This document shows positions 49,946 to 61,775 of a stretch of DNA of 64,000 nucleotides, in pieces. The stretch comes from Lonicera japonica (Eukaryota; Streptophyta; Magnoliopsida; Dipsacales; Caprifoliaceae), in contig JAKCWG010000010.1 of the NCBI GenBank assembly GCA_021464415.1, positions 32,575 to 96,574 on the forward strand. Reading direction: 5' to 3'. Position 1 is the first letter of the stretch. Each line of letters opens with the position of its first letter. A program made the position numbers and the translations under genes. Under the pieces are notes generated by a model that was not told the origin of the DNA, searched no databases, and saw only the letters and a program-made list of their open reading frames with translations.

Positions 49946-50706
49946 AGTTATATACTAATTTGACAAACGTAGTGAGTTTAAGTAAAGAGAACCTTAAAAT
50001 AGTTGGTCAAATACTAATTTACTATATAAACTTCACAATAAAAAATTAGATTCTCATAAAATATTATATAATACGGACGCACTATTCTATTCATTGTCAA
50101 TTAGTATTGAATCGAATTGCTCTCAACTATAATAAATTAACAGACACCGAAAGACTAAACTTTTGGTTTTTAATTAATTTATATCCTTCAAAGGATCAAA
50201 TCTCTTAATCCTCTCTTGTATTTTGCTACAACATTATATTACAACTAAAATATAATTGCTTTGAAAACAAGCATGACATTCTAAATTTAGCATCATCAAA
50301 AGAGTTGTGTAGGAAATTGAATCATTAAATTTATAGCACACTGTTACGTGCACCCTTCTCGTAAACAAAATATTGTTAGTTTGAACCTCAACCAATTTTA
50401 AGTGGAGATGCAAATTCTTCTATTGGTGTAGTTTCTATACTATTTCCCCAGAGAACATAACACATTTTTTTTTTCCAAAAAAAATAAATTTAAAATGGAA
50501 GTTTAATTTCTTTTAGCCATGTCTCAAATTAAGTACAATTTCTTGTGTGTTTGGACATAATTTATACACTGTACTTTAAAAAAAATTAAAAATAAAAATT
50601 GTATTTTCAACTTTTTTTTATACAAACATTATATGAATACACATAATAATTGATCGCGGACTAAGTGAAAATAAAAATAAGATTCTCGTTGCTCAAACTT
50701 CAATAC

Positions 50707-50708
<2 letters not shown>

Positions 50709-50737
<29 letters not shown>
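50709..50737 (+). repeat. Poly-C run, 29 bases
   Basis: A pure C homopolymer within AT-rich sequence. Confidence 0.95.
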
Positions 50738-50743
<6 letters not shown>

Positions 50744-50910
50744 ATCCACTATCATCGACCTTAGTTAACTTAAAATTATAAAAAATTGAAGTTGTCTAAA
50801 TATTTAAATTATCTTATAAGTTGTAACAAGCAACAATTTGAATCTTTCGTACGACCACGTCCCTTTCTTCATGAATCCTTACCATTGCTTGTACCGGAGA
50901 ATTAATTTTA

Positions 50911-51141
50911 GGTGTGGTTTGATAACACAATTTAAATTTGAAAATTTAATTTTAAAAAGTGTGCAAAATACATATTTCACATTCTTACATTTTAAAATTA
51001 TGCGATCCAAATAAATTAATAAAGGTAAAATTATTATACTAAAAAAATTAAATTTCGAATGTATTATATTCAAACGAATAATATTTTTTCAAAACTAAAC
51101 AAATAATTTTTTGAATTTTAAATTTTTCATCAAATACCATC
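50911..51141. mobile_element. Tourist-like MITE, TSD TTA
   Basis: Left GGTGTGGTTTGATAA and right CATCAAATACCATC pair imperfectly, with TTA on both sides (50908-50910, 51142-51144). Same family type as 29993-30350 and of similar size. Confidence 0.6.
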
Positions 51142-51487
51142 TTAGATAGTATAAGATTACAACTCAAAATTTAATTGTTTAATAGATTGTCTAAAAGTTG
51201 GTATTTCTAGTTTTTTTATTTTTTTTTTTTTAATGAAATATTAATTAAGAGATATATTTAGATACTCCCTCTGTCTGTCGGTGATTGTGGAGGAAAGTTC
51301 ACCACAGAAGTTTGACACGTTTTCAATTCCCAATAGTGACAGCCATTTGTTACGTCTTGGGGCCTACAAAAGATAGATCGACGTGTGTGGAGCCCTTTCT
51401 TAACAAGAAATTTTGGTGGGGCAGAGAAATCGCAGCACCGGAGCGTTTGGTATTTGTGTGGATCAGTGGATGTGTATAGAAGTAACC

Positions 51488-52220
51488 GCGGATTTCGGTT
51501 TCGATCGAAATAAAAATTAAAGTAATACAAATTTTAATTAAATATAAAATTTTAATTTTAGTTTAATTAAATTTTTAAATATTTAAAACTTAAACTTGAG
51601 TTAAACTTTTTAGTTCGATTTCGGTTCAATTTTAGTCTATTTTAACATATACTTTTTTTAAAAAAAGAAAAATCAATTTAACTTGAGATTGTAATACTGA
51701 TAATAATGTAAGGTTAGTTCATATTCAAATTAAAGTAATGATTTTTTTAAAAATAAGGAGCAAACATATATATAACATGTTTTCTATTTAGTTACTATTT
51801 TATTTGATAATTTACAAGAAAACAAATATTAAATAAAATGATGAATTATCGTTCTATCATGTATGTGATAAAAAAATTCTTAACATTGTGTAGTTAATTC
51901 AATAATAAGGCACGCATTTATGAGTTTTTCTTTAAGATGATCATAATATGCAATAAGGAATACATTCTTATAAAATGTCCTATTTGTGTATTATAATATA
52001 ATTAACGTGTGCCATTGGAGTCTATATTAACATTTTTTTTATTTTCTTATACATAATTCGATTCGGCTTAGTTCGATTTCGGACTAGCTTACCCAAAACC
52101 CGAACCAAATTATTTGATTTCAATTCGGTTTTTTAGTTTTCGTTTTCGGTTCGGGGTTTTACTGATCGTTTCGGATCGGTTTAGTCCATTTAGGCGGTTT
52201 TCGGATCAGCATTAACACTC
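51488..52220 (+). repeat. Dispersed 'TTCGGTTCGG' element, copy 2
   Basis: The core aligns with 47820-48110 in order ('aaggagcaaacata', 'ttctatttagttactatttt', 'aagatgatcataatatgcaa', 'attataatataattaacgtg'). The ends carry gattcggtt and ggttcgg repeats. It ends near 'attaacactcct' at 52221. Its left ~150 bases include A/T-rich sequence that copy 1 lacks. Confidence 0.6.
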
Positions 52221-52429
52221 CTAATAGAACTTGCAGTAGGATGGATTTAAATTGCTTTTGTGTCGATTTTTTTTTACATTTTGAATGTTATTAATTTGGA
52301 TTTATATAAGTGAATTTTTTATTGATGAAAAATATAAACTCAAATTAAATTTGTTATCTTAACAAATTATCTAATATGACCAATTAAATAAAAATATAAT
52401 ACAAAATACTGTTATGTATATATGAAGGA

Positions 52430-53400
52430 GTCCAAAAATGACAACGCCGATTTGGGCAACCCTTTGGGTTTGAAGACCCAATTGAGCCCAACCACATTAC
52501 CAATGTGGAATCTATATCGTCAACGTTGTGTAGAACTTTTTTTAGTCGAGATAGTTTTGTTAAACGGGGAAACACGGCCTTCATTATCACAGTGGGCATG
52601 TATTGCTACAAAGTTATGCCCTTTGGCCTAAAGAATGCAGGAGCTATATACCAAATGCTAGTTACAAAAATGTTTATGAAGGAAATAGGTAAATTCATGG
52701 AAGTATATGTGGATGACATGCTGGTGAAAAGCAATAAAGGTGCCGACCATATTTCTAATCACGGCAAAACATTCAAAATCCTTAGGCATTACAAAATGAA
52801 GTTAAATACATCAAGTACACATTCGAAGTCAGTTAAGGCAAGTTTTTAGGTTTCATGGTGAAGATCAAGGCAAATCTAGAAAATATACAAACCTTGCAGA
52901 ATCTCAAATCGCTGACCAACCTCAATGAACTTCAAACATTGACTGGTATAATTGCTGCCTTGAACAAATTTATTTCCAAGTGCTTACATATATGTCAGCC
53001 TTTATTCAAAGCTTTAAAGAAATCTAGAATGTTTATATGAGATGAAGAATGTAATAGGGCTTTAGCTGATTTAAAAACTTATCTTAATAGCCCACCCCTA
53101 ATATCAATCCCAACGCCCCATGAACAACTTTTTTTGTATATATCATCTTCGGTAAAGGTAGTTAGTGCCGCATTAATTAGGAAAGATGGTGGAGTACAAA
53201 AACATGTTTACTATGTTAGTAAGAGCTTAGTAGGCGTCGAGCTAAATTATTTGTCAATAGAAAAACTTGTACTTGCCCTTATAACTGTATCCAATAGACT
53301 TTGCCATTACTTTGATGTTCACCCAATCAAAGTATTGACTTCCACCCCCATGAAAGCCTCTATGCAACAATCTGATTTATCTAGCTGAATGGACATATGT
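52430..53400 (+). pseudogene. Ty3-gypsy reverse transcriptase/RNase H relic
   Basis: The reading MPFGLKNAGAIYQMLVTKMF, EVYVDDMLVKSNKGADHI, then LQTLTGIIAALNKFISK, DEECNRALADLKTYLNSPP, VYYVSKSLVGVELNYLSIEK and LALITVSNRLCHYFDVHPI gives RT motifs (with YVDD catalytic box intact) and the RNase H start. It is spread over shifting frames with stops. It looks like the Tat/Ogre-type gypsy lineage. Integrase and N-terminal RT parts are missing. Confidence 0.8.
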
Positions 53401-53439
53401 AAAGTGCTAGTGTGGTGGCCAAGTTTTGCCCTTTATAGT

Positions 53440-53819
53440 CTTTTTACTATTTATCTTGATGGAGTATTGTAACTCTAATTCTATACCTATAAATAGAAAA
53501 AGGAAAGCTCATTAAAAAAGTCCAAAAATTTTAGGTAAGCAACTATAAAGAAAGAAAGCTGGTAGCTTACTTGTAACATTCTTTAAGTTGATTGGCTATG
53601 AATTAATTTAAGTTACAAACACATACAAAAGGAGGACGTACTGCTGGAATAACATTAACGCTACTATAAGAACCTACCTTACAAACAAAAATGTTTGTCT
53701 CCATAATTGATTCTCCTTAGAACTTACCTTGTGAAAAGAACCAAATTTTTAGCACTCATAGTATATATTATACACTCATATATATAAAAAAAATACATAT
53801 ATGTAATCTTGTACATATT

Positions 53820-53859
<40 letters not shown>

Positions 53860-54170
53860 ATATACATATAAACATGTATATATATAATATTATACAATTA
53901 TGTATAAAATTAACGTGTCTTGACGGGTGATAACAAGTTAATGTGTATTAACTGATACCGACCCATTAACAATTGTATCTTATCAAGTTAGAACTAATAT
54001 GATTTGAAACTATCAAGGCTTAACCCATTAACTTATAATTTCGCGTCGATTTGTGTCGTGTAATCGTGTCACAGGTTGTTCTGTCAGGTCCATATGTGTG
54101 CTTTATATTATAAACAACACTATATATTAGGTATTCTTGGTAAATTATGCAAAATTAAAATAACTTAATT
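53440..54170. other. Retrotransposon-flank and AT-rich simple sequence
   Basis: A 'cctataaatagaaaaagg' TATA-like motif at about 53487 resembles gypsy LTR promoters. 53755-53895 is mostly TA-rich simple sequence. 53915-54080 carries 'taacgtgtcttgacgggt' and similar short phrases. No gene. Confidence 0.4.
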
Positions 54171-54179
54171 AAATTATAT

Positions 54180-55420
54180 GCTAAAGCAAGCAATAATAAA
54201 CTCAAACAATTATAAATATTGACAAACAATAAATAAAAGATTTCAAGTAAAGAAAGATTGAACCAGGAATCCAAGTTATTTTATCTATGCGGGTTGGCTT
54301 CCCACCATACATCTACACCCAAGGTAGGTCGACATTTGAGAGATTTCACTGTTGATCCTTTTAACATGTGAGGAACAAGCTGGTGCAAAGTGTAATTTTT
54401 CTCATTACATTCAACAAGTATTATTCTTATTACCACACTCAATATAAGAAATCCCTCTTGCTAATCTGTGAAGAAACCTCTCATAAAGAACTAATGAATA
54501 GTGTTCGGTTTACTTCACCAAGATACAATAACTTTCAAGTGTTTACAAAAAAAATTAAAGTTTACACTAGAGTAATTAAGATTAATCAAGAAATATAGCT
54601 CAAGATGAATGATATGATCAATATAACATATGAACGATTTTTGGCTCAAATTAATATTTGATTAGAAAGCCTCAACTATTTCTACAATAAGCTCTTTTGA
54701 TAGCCCTCAACAAGAATGTGACTATTTAAGAAAATAAATGGGCAAAACCACTTTTTAGTGGCTATATTTTTAAAGGTATTACTTTCAACATTCGCGCACC
54801 TTGGACACATTATACTATAAGATGCTACCTAGCTATTGTCCAAATATGAGAATGATTGGAATCCGGAAAAGCATCCATCAGATCGTTAAATCAAAACTAA
54901 AATAGAGCGAATATAGAATATGGGAAAATTAACATTTTTGTTTGAAAATGTAAGGAGGTTAAAGAAAATGTCATAAACATATTTAAGAGTATTAAAACGA
55001 TATTATAAGTTTTAAAACATTTTGGTATAGTTTTCAAGGCTTGGTTGAAAGTAACTCATCAAGCTTGTCAAATGTATATGAGCATATAAATGTGATTTAG
55101 ATCAAATGATTATAAAACTTGTTTTGATTCATTAACAAAGTATATATGATGCCTGAAATTTGTTTGAGCGGTAAAGAGTGATCAATCATTGAAACTTTAC
55201 ATAAATCCTAAGCACTCACTCAAATTGATGATAAACGAGTCTTTGAATGCTTAACCTTGGGTCTTCACTTTAATGTTCACTTGAACCTTTTACTTGAGGC
55301 TTTATTTGTCAATCCAATAAGCATGTTGAAATAACTTTTTCATTGCTTCATTGTCTTGATCGGATAGAGGTTGAATGATCCTTACAAGTGTATGTGCTTT
55401 TTGTGAAAATTTAAGTAAAT
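54180..55420 (-). repeat. Old copia LTR, inverted, same family as 19950
   Basis: In the minus orientation it follows the copia LTR: 'aaggatcattcaacctct' near 55385, 'gagctatatttcttgat' near 54600, 'gtgtaaactttaat' and 'cacttgaaagttattg', 'ggttcaatctttcttt' near 54255. It is much diverged and without clear ends. Confidence 0.6.
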
Positions 55421-55572
55421 GAACTATAAAATCATTTCAAGAAATTAAAGATGCTAAATTACAAATGATTATGTAAGGCCCATATTTATAAGGACTTAAT
55501 GTTGTTGGCTTTATTCCAATGACAAAAGGGTTTTCGATTGTATTTGTATGAGTCTAATGAAGAATTCATATA

Positions 55573-55848
55573 ATGCAACAACAATCAAGCCATAGTTTTG
55601 AAGCTCGTCTATCTTCCCAGCGTCGTGAATTTCATTCATATCATAAGGGATTCAGGTAAGTATGACATTCTTAATTCAAAGTTCCTACTGGTGGTATTGG
55701 TTTTCAAATTAATCGAATAAGGACTTTTGAACAGCTGATTTCTTATGCTGGGAGTCGGCGTATCAATATTGATGTTCATACTGGCATGCACCTGGGCAGA
55801 GAAGCAAAATTTCTGTACAGCCCAACAAACCGGTATGATTCTTTATGA
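55573..55848 (+). other. Coding-like stretch of unknown origin
   Basis: ATG at 55573 opens MQQQSSHSFEARLSSQRREF up to 55655, followed by a donor-like 'gtaag'. From 55681 another frame reads VPTGGIGFQINRIRTFEQLI, SYAGSRRINIDVHTGMHLG and REAKFLYSPTNR to a TGA at 55848. Both look coding in composition and are unlike the surrounding DNA. The gap of 25 bases is too short for a plant intron and the frames do not join by splicing, so this may be a broken or captured gene piece. I do not recognise the protein. Confidence 0.3.
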
Positions 55849-56599
55849 TGCAACTCATGTACACACGTAGACGAAGTTTATCCATGGCATCTCTAATGTA
55901 ATGACGCAAAATATCTCACATTAGTAGTATAATGGATAGATCCTTGATTCATAAATACCCACCTAGTTTCCCGACTAGCAATAGGTCTTTTGAGAGTGAC
56001 TTGGTCACTCTCGCCAAAAACAAAAATATGTGGCTCTGTACCAACGCGGACAATATTTTGCTAAGCTCGGGACCAGGTCGTTAAAAGCAGATTATGTTTT
56101 CAAAATTAAAAATTTATTGACCTAGGGTTTTGTAATACTAGAGATGGCAACAGGTCTATTTGGGGACGGATTTAGGGTCCCCACCCTCGACTACCAAATC
56201 CGCCCCCCTCCCCACCTTAGGGGTTTTAGGTATTCCCCAGGGAACCAAGATTTTGAAAAAAAGAAAAAAAATTAAATATTTTAGATGTGAAATAGCAATG
56301 GAAATAGAGAAGATTTACCGGCGAAGGTGCTTTAAGGTAACAGTGTATGTGTGAAACTTGAGAGAAACAAATAGCGATGGGAGTGAGTTTGCCGCTATTT
56401 ACTGGTATATGAAAATTGAAGAAGTGAGTGATAAGTGTGAAACCAAATAGTAATTAGTAAAAGTGAATAGTTTATATTTTATGATTATTTATTAAATAAT
56501 ACATATGTAGGAGTAGGTCTGTAACCACATTGCAGTGCCAGCCATGCCTTTTCAATATTCAAATTTGAACGTGGGTATATTATATATATATATATATAG

Positions 56600-57006
56600 A
56601 GGGAGCATTTCAAGTAAGGACCTTAACTTAAGGTCCTTATTTACGGATTTGCCCTTTTGGCACGCTTTCCGATGGAATTTTTTGATGAAATTTGGTGGGG
56701 ATGTTCTTCATCGTGTGTAGAATATCTCCACCAAATTTCATCAAAAAATTCAACCGGGAAGTGGGTTAACTATAGGATTGAAAAATTCTGGTCCAGAAAT
56801 AGATAGATATATGTCTAATATTTTTCAATCATGTAGTTAACCCACTTTCTGGTTGAAATTTTTGATGAAATTTGGTGGAGATGTTCTACACACGATGAAA
56901 AACATCCCCACCAAATTTCATCAAAAAATTCCATCAGGAAGCGTGCCAAAAGGGCAAATCCGTAAATAAGGACCTTAAGTTAAGGTCCTTACTTGAAATG
57001 TTCCCT
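56600..57006. mobile_element. Foldback element with palindromes inside palindromes
   Basis: 407 bp. The two halves are inverted copies of each other almost end to end (AGGGAGCATTTCAAGTAAGG / inverted at the right), with a loop near 56790-56815. Each arm also holds its own smaller palindromes: 'aaggaccttaacttaaggtc' near the ends, and a ~75-base hairpin with 'gatgaaatttggtgg' facing 'ccaccaaatttcatc'. ATATATAG flanks both sides (56592-56599, 57007-57014), an 8-bp duplication, although in TA-rich context. Confidence 0.85.
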
Positions 57007-57141
57007 ATATATAGATATATATAATATCGGTATTGGATATTAAGAACCATATGAGTACCATGATTAAAGTATGATTAAAAGATTTGAGTTTGATTTGATA
57101 AAAAAATATTTATTTATTTTTTCAAATTAAACTCGTGGGTA

Positions 57142-58313
57142 TCTATATTATAAGGAAAGGAAAGGTCACATCACTAAATTATTTAATAAATGGTATAGAT
57201 TTGTTCTAAAAAATACACATTAATTGTTAGCCTTTAGATGTGAATTTTTTTCCTAAGAACATCACATCACCATACTAATGGCCAAGATTTATTTACAAAT
57301 AACACAACAAATTTGAACCCTTAGATGCACTTTTAGGATATCAAATCAAAAAATTCAACATTTTTTTATCTTTCTTATATTCTACCAATCTTCTCTCTCC
57401 CCACTTTTCTCTCTTATTAATTTTTTTAAAAAATTTAAAAACATTAACTTTAAATACAAAAACTAAAAATTATTAAAATATTTATATTTAAATTTATTAA
57501 TACATACCTATAAAATAAAATCCATACCTTTTGAAAAATTTTAAAAAAATTAACTTTAAAAACTAAAAACTTTTATTAAAATATTCATATTTAAAATTTA
57601 TTAATCCATACCTATTGTAACCCACTTTTCTCTCTTTAAACATATTTTTTCTTCATATACTTACATTCAAATCTAATTCTTCTTTATTTAAAAATATAAA
57701 AAAAGTTTAAAAATATAAAAAGTTTTTATTTAATCTTTTACAAACTTAAATAGTTTATTTTATTTTATTTAAAAAAAAACATTACTTTTTAAACCTGTTT
57801 ACTATTTTATTTAAAAAAAAACATATTACTATTTATAATTAAAATTTTATAAATTTATAACATTTACTAACAATAATGGTGCGATCTATTTATAATTAAA
57901 ATTTTATAAATTTATAACATCATTATAACAATAATGTATTAATTTTTGTATATGTTGGTGAATGATTATTAACCCATCCCGACCTTAATGAATTAGTAAA
58001 ACGGTTCAAATTTAAGAATATCATAAACGGAGGCACTTCGAGTTTTTTAATTAAAAATCACCTAAATCTGTCGGGTCAAACATATCCTCCCCCCACCCCC
58101 CGCGCTTGATAGTTATATAAGTTTTTATATAGTTTTCTTAATATGTGTTTTGGATTGCATGCTATTTAGATATTATGTATTTTTTGCTTAATCTAATTGT
58201 TAAATTTTTTTTACACTGCCACCCCATTTAGCACAGACAATACCTAGAGGTCTCTTTATTTATATTTAATATTTTTTTATTTTACCGTGCCGGACGGCAC
58301 GGGCAATACCTAG
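57142..58313 (+). mobile_element. Non-autonomous Helitron, 1172 bp
   Basis: Starts TCTATATTATAAGGAAAGG directly after an A and ends ACCTAG directly before a T, as Helitrons insert between A and T. The 3' end has a GTGCCGGACGGCAC hairpin followed by GGGCAATACCTAG, the standard plant Helitron terminus. No Rep/helicase reading is present. It contains a ~52-base tandem duplication (57829-57939). Confidence 0.85.
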
Positions 58314-59071
58314 TATATATATATTAAAATATACCAATCTTTGACTAAAATTTTCTTATAAAAATATAAAAATCTAATAGTTAAAAATATATATATTATG
58401 GTGTGCTTTAGTTTTACACCATTTGATGAATTTTATACATATATCAAGATGTCATATTAAAGTTAAAACATTCACAATAATAATATATACACACAGTAAA
58501 CTCTCACACACCCATAATTGTGTTTACATTAATAACGTCGTAACTTAAATTAAAAAAACTCAAAATTTAATATTTAAAATCTACTAATTAAGATCAATTA
58601 AATAAGATCTATTATGACTAGAGAATTATATAAAAAAAATCAAGAAAATGTATTAAGTAACATTGAAGAACATACTTTACGTGTTCGTACATTAGTAGTC
58701 ATCTCAATTTGTCTTTTTTAGGAGTGTTCACTATACATCAGTCTATTTTTTGGACTATTTCCAAATCATACTAACAAACATTGTTAGATTATTTTCACAT
58801 CTAACTTTGAGTTTAATTTGATAATTAAATATTTTGCCGAGATCAAAATAAGATTAGAAAAATGATTAAAATATTCTTTAAAAAATTAAAAGCAAGTCAG
58901 TCCAATCCAGTCTACTTTTGATAATTATAGCACGAAGATATATTGAACTACATTTCGGTTATTCAAAACGTTAGATAGGCTAGACAATGGCTTCAAAATA
59001 GACTAATTGATTTTTGCTGATTTAGATTCATCACACTTACTCTTTTTTATCATATTATTAGTTCTTATTTA

Positions 59072-59105
59072 TTTCACCATGCTAGATGATACGAGCATAC
59101 CCTAG
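59072..59105 (+). mobile_element. Decayed second Helitron 3' end
   Basis: 'ccatgctagatgatacgagc' then 'ataccctag' and a T mirrors the 3' end at 58285-58314 base for base in layout, but the hairpin stem is broken by mutations. The 5' end is not located. Confidence 0.5.
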
Positions 59106-59149
59106 TATTATATATATGTGTGTGTATATATACGTGTGTATATTATAGG

Positions 59150-59738
59150 ATATAGAGGCATTGTATAACCTAATCGGGGCATCTACCGATACAATGAGGG
59201 GTGATGCCTAGAGCATTGTTTAACCTAATTGGGGCATCTACCGATACAACGCGATTTGACGGATGCTATGATTAAGGTTAAAGATCAAATCAACATTTGT
59301 AAGAGTCAAATTGTAAGTTTGAGTTGAAGCCTTGTAATACGTTTTGTTCATAGTAGATTTGTGCATGTTGGCCCAAAGAGGATTAGTCCTACATTTGTAG
59401 GTATACCTCCAGAGCTTGGTGTTGTGCGATTGTGTTTATTGCTTTATTTATCTGCTTATGCATGCTAGACAAGCACACCGCTTTTCCAAAAGATAAAATT
59501 GATCTAGATCTGGTGTTTGATTTTGGCTCGATATTTCCACAAATTATTTTTGGCAAGAAAACTTTGAATAATCCATTTAAGACCTTTTAGGCAATACTAT
59601 AGATTCTATTGTTTTGCCTGTGGAGTAAGGTCAGACCAAACTTTAATTTCCATATACATGTGTCCCTTGTGGTCGTGTTTTTCTTGGATTATTTTATTCT
59701 TGTGAATTTCATACTTTGGTTCAAAGGTCCTGTCGCAA
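59150..59738 (+). repeat. Possible LTR with primer-site-like sequence
   Basis: A 38-base phrase with 'taacctaatcggggcatcta' occurs at 59166 and again, with small changes, at 59221. The segment ends 'ctgtcgcaaca' at 59738 and is followed by 'aactggtatcaaat', which resembles the TGGTATCAGAG primer site. There is no second LTR copy in the window, so this stays a guess. Confidence 0.35.
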
Positions 59739-59779
59739 CAAACTGGTATCAAATTAAGAATAGCAAACTGGTACCATAG

Positions 59780-60144
59780 CTCGATAATAAATCTGAACTA
59801 TTTATCACTCTAGAAGAGCCAAAATTTTAAAATATTTGGATTATGTCGAATTGTTTGCTATTTCACATGTTTTTCACACAATTCCAAAAATTAGGCGTCT
59901 CATAGTTCAATCTAAGCCGACGAAATTGACCAAACTACCAATTCGAAAACTACTTAAAAACATGATCATATTTTATCCTTTTTTTTAAATCTGGATTAGT
60001 ATCACTTTTTTAATCAAACTATTCAAACCTGACCAGCCAAAAACTATATAAGAAGTAAAAAATAAATAAATAAATCAAATGCATGTCTTTATTATATATT
60101 AAAACATTTCATTTCATACGTTCTAAATCAAAGAAAAAAGGCGG

Positions 60145-60180
<36 letters not shown>

Positions 60181-60900
60181 GAAACTTGAGGTAAAAAGGT
60201 TTTAAATACCCTTTTAGGTTTTTGCGCTGTCAAGATATTTTTAAATACCCTTTTATTCCATTTAGGGTCAGATTTGAAAGAATTTATTTCAGTCTTTCTT
60301 TAAATAATTTAGGGGTCAAGGCTATTACATGCATTGAATCTAATTAAATGAATTGACGAATAGAATGTAAGTCTTACAAACAAAATATTATATTATTACT
60401 AACCTAACCAAACTTTTTTGTCAAGCTCGAGATCTAATAAAATATATATTATACATACTTATGACATAAAATAACTTTTTCTTAAGGAAAATTTACCTCA
60501 ACTTTAAATTTTCAAACTATTTAATTAATTACAATTGAATAAACAATTTTGTTTTATATTATTATTATTATGAAAAACCTACCTGTAAATATATGCTTAA
60601 GTCCTACTGTGTATTCGAATTGATTATATGATAAATTCAATAGGCGTTGGGCAATTGTGAAGGGCTCATGGCTAAAATAGTGATCGACCTTTATAAATTT
60701 ATTTATTGATAATGAAAAGAATTAAAATTAAAGATTGAAATAAAAGAGCCCAGTAAATAAAAGATGTGAAGAAACATGAGCAAATTGTGTTTCAATGTCT
60801 ATAATTAGGTCGTCTTCTTTTTAATGGGCGGTTTTATTTATATTTTTTATATTTGTCACAAACACTTTTCAAAAATAAATTTATTATCACTAACATTTTT
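59780..60900. other. Intergenic, no gene seen
   Basis: AT-rich, unassigned apart from the poly-G run at 60146-60179. Confidence 0.5.
60146..60179 (+). repeat. Poly-G run, 34 bases
   Basis: A pure G homopolymer after 'aaaaaaggcggc'. Confidence 0.95.
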
Positions 60901-60917
60901 CTAAAACTTGCCTATTG

Positions 60918-61111
60918 AGAGATGAGTGTAATCATATACACCCGGCCTACTAAAGGAGAGTTTGTTGATAAGAACCCACTTAACATTAGACAATAAAGTG
61001 CTACAGTATTTTTCGAATAAAGCTCATCTAATGAGAAGCGAGTGTATTTTCATAAACTTGGCTCAAATGGGGAGAATGTGTTACTAAGCACTTGCCTAAT
61101 ATCAAACAATG
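60918..61111 (+). repeat. Degenerate tandem pair, ~118-bp period
   Basis: 'gatgagtgtaatcatataca' to 'ttaacattagacaat' is followed by 'agcgagtgtattttcataaa' to 'cctaatatcaaacaat', with matching blocks 'ggcctactaaaggagag' / 'ggctcaaatggggaga' and 'tttgttgataag' / 'tgtgttactaag' in the same order. Confidence 0.5.
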
Positions 61112-61119
61112 GAAGAGAA

Positions 61120-61775
61120 TAGGGGTGTCCATCCGATCCGATCCGATCCGATCCGGTCATTTTAAACCATCTGCATCCGATCCGATCCGATGTCGCTTTT
61201 AGGTTTTGGCATCCAATCCAATCCAATACACTTTACTAATCCAATCCAATCCAATCCAATTAAATGTTGGATTGGATCGGTTTCGATCCGATCCGATTAT
61301 AAGTTTAAAATAAGGTATATTATATTCTTGAAATGTTCAATTCTAATGTAAAACAAGATGTAAACTACTTGTAAATTAAATAGAATCCATTACAAATAAA
61401 GTTCAAGTGTTCAACCAAATAGTTTCAAGTTAAAATGTCTACTTTCTAACCAAAAATACATAATTAAACCAAGTGATGAACCATACAAGATTAAACTAAA
61501 TATTAAATAACAAATTAAGATTAAATAATTTTAAAGTGATCCATTGTATATATTATATTATGCCACCAATTATGGAGAGACATGTGGCAACTCTAATAAT
61601 GGATTGGATTGGATTGGATTGAATCGGTTCCTAGAGCACATAAAACCGAAACCGATTCAATTTTTTTCGGTTTTCAAATTTTGTATCCGATCTAATCCAA
61701 TCATCCATAAAATCCAGGAAAAATGGATTGGATTTGATCGATTCCTCAGTTTGGATTGGATTCTGAACACCCCTA
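61120..61775. mobile_element. hAT-like element built of pentamer repeats
   Basis: TAGGGGTGTCC at the left and GAACACCCCTA at the right are inverted ends, with GAAGAGAA directly outside both (61112-61119 and 61776-61783). The flanks inside are arrays of GATCC/CCAAT pentamers (ccgatccgat, ccaatccaat) on the left and their inverted forms (ggattggatt) on the right. The AT-rich centre has no coding sequence. Confidence 0.85.

Noticed and set aside
51258..51530. Minus-strand frame of 90 codons and plus-strand 64-codon frame
   Set aside because: They overlap each other on opposite strands next to a repeat; no domain or splice support.
55905..55965. snRNA-promoter-like arrangement (TCTCACATTAG then CATAAATA)
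   Set aside because: The upstream element matches the plant USE poorly and no snRNA sequence follows that I recognise.
56130..56260. Open frame with 'cccc' rich sequence at 56160
   Set aside because: Looks like a decayed repeat with simple C/G runs; no protein features.
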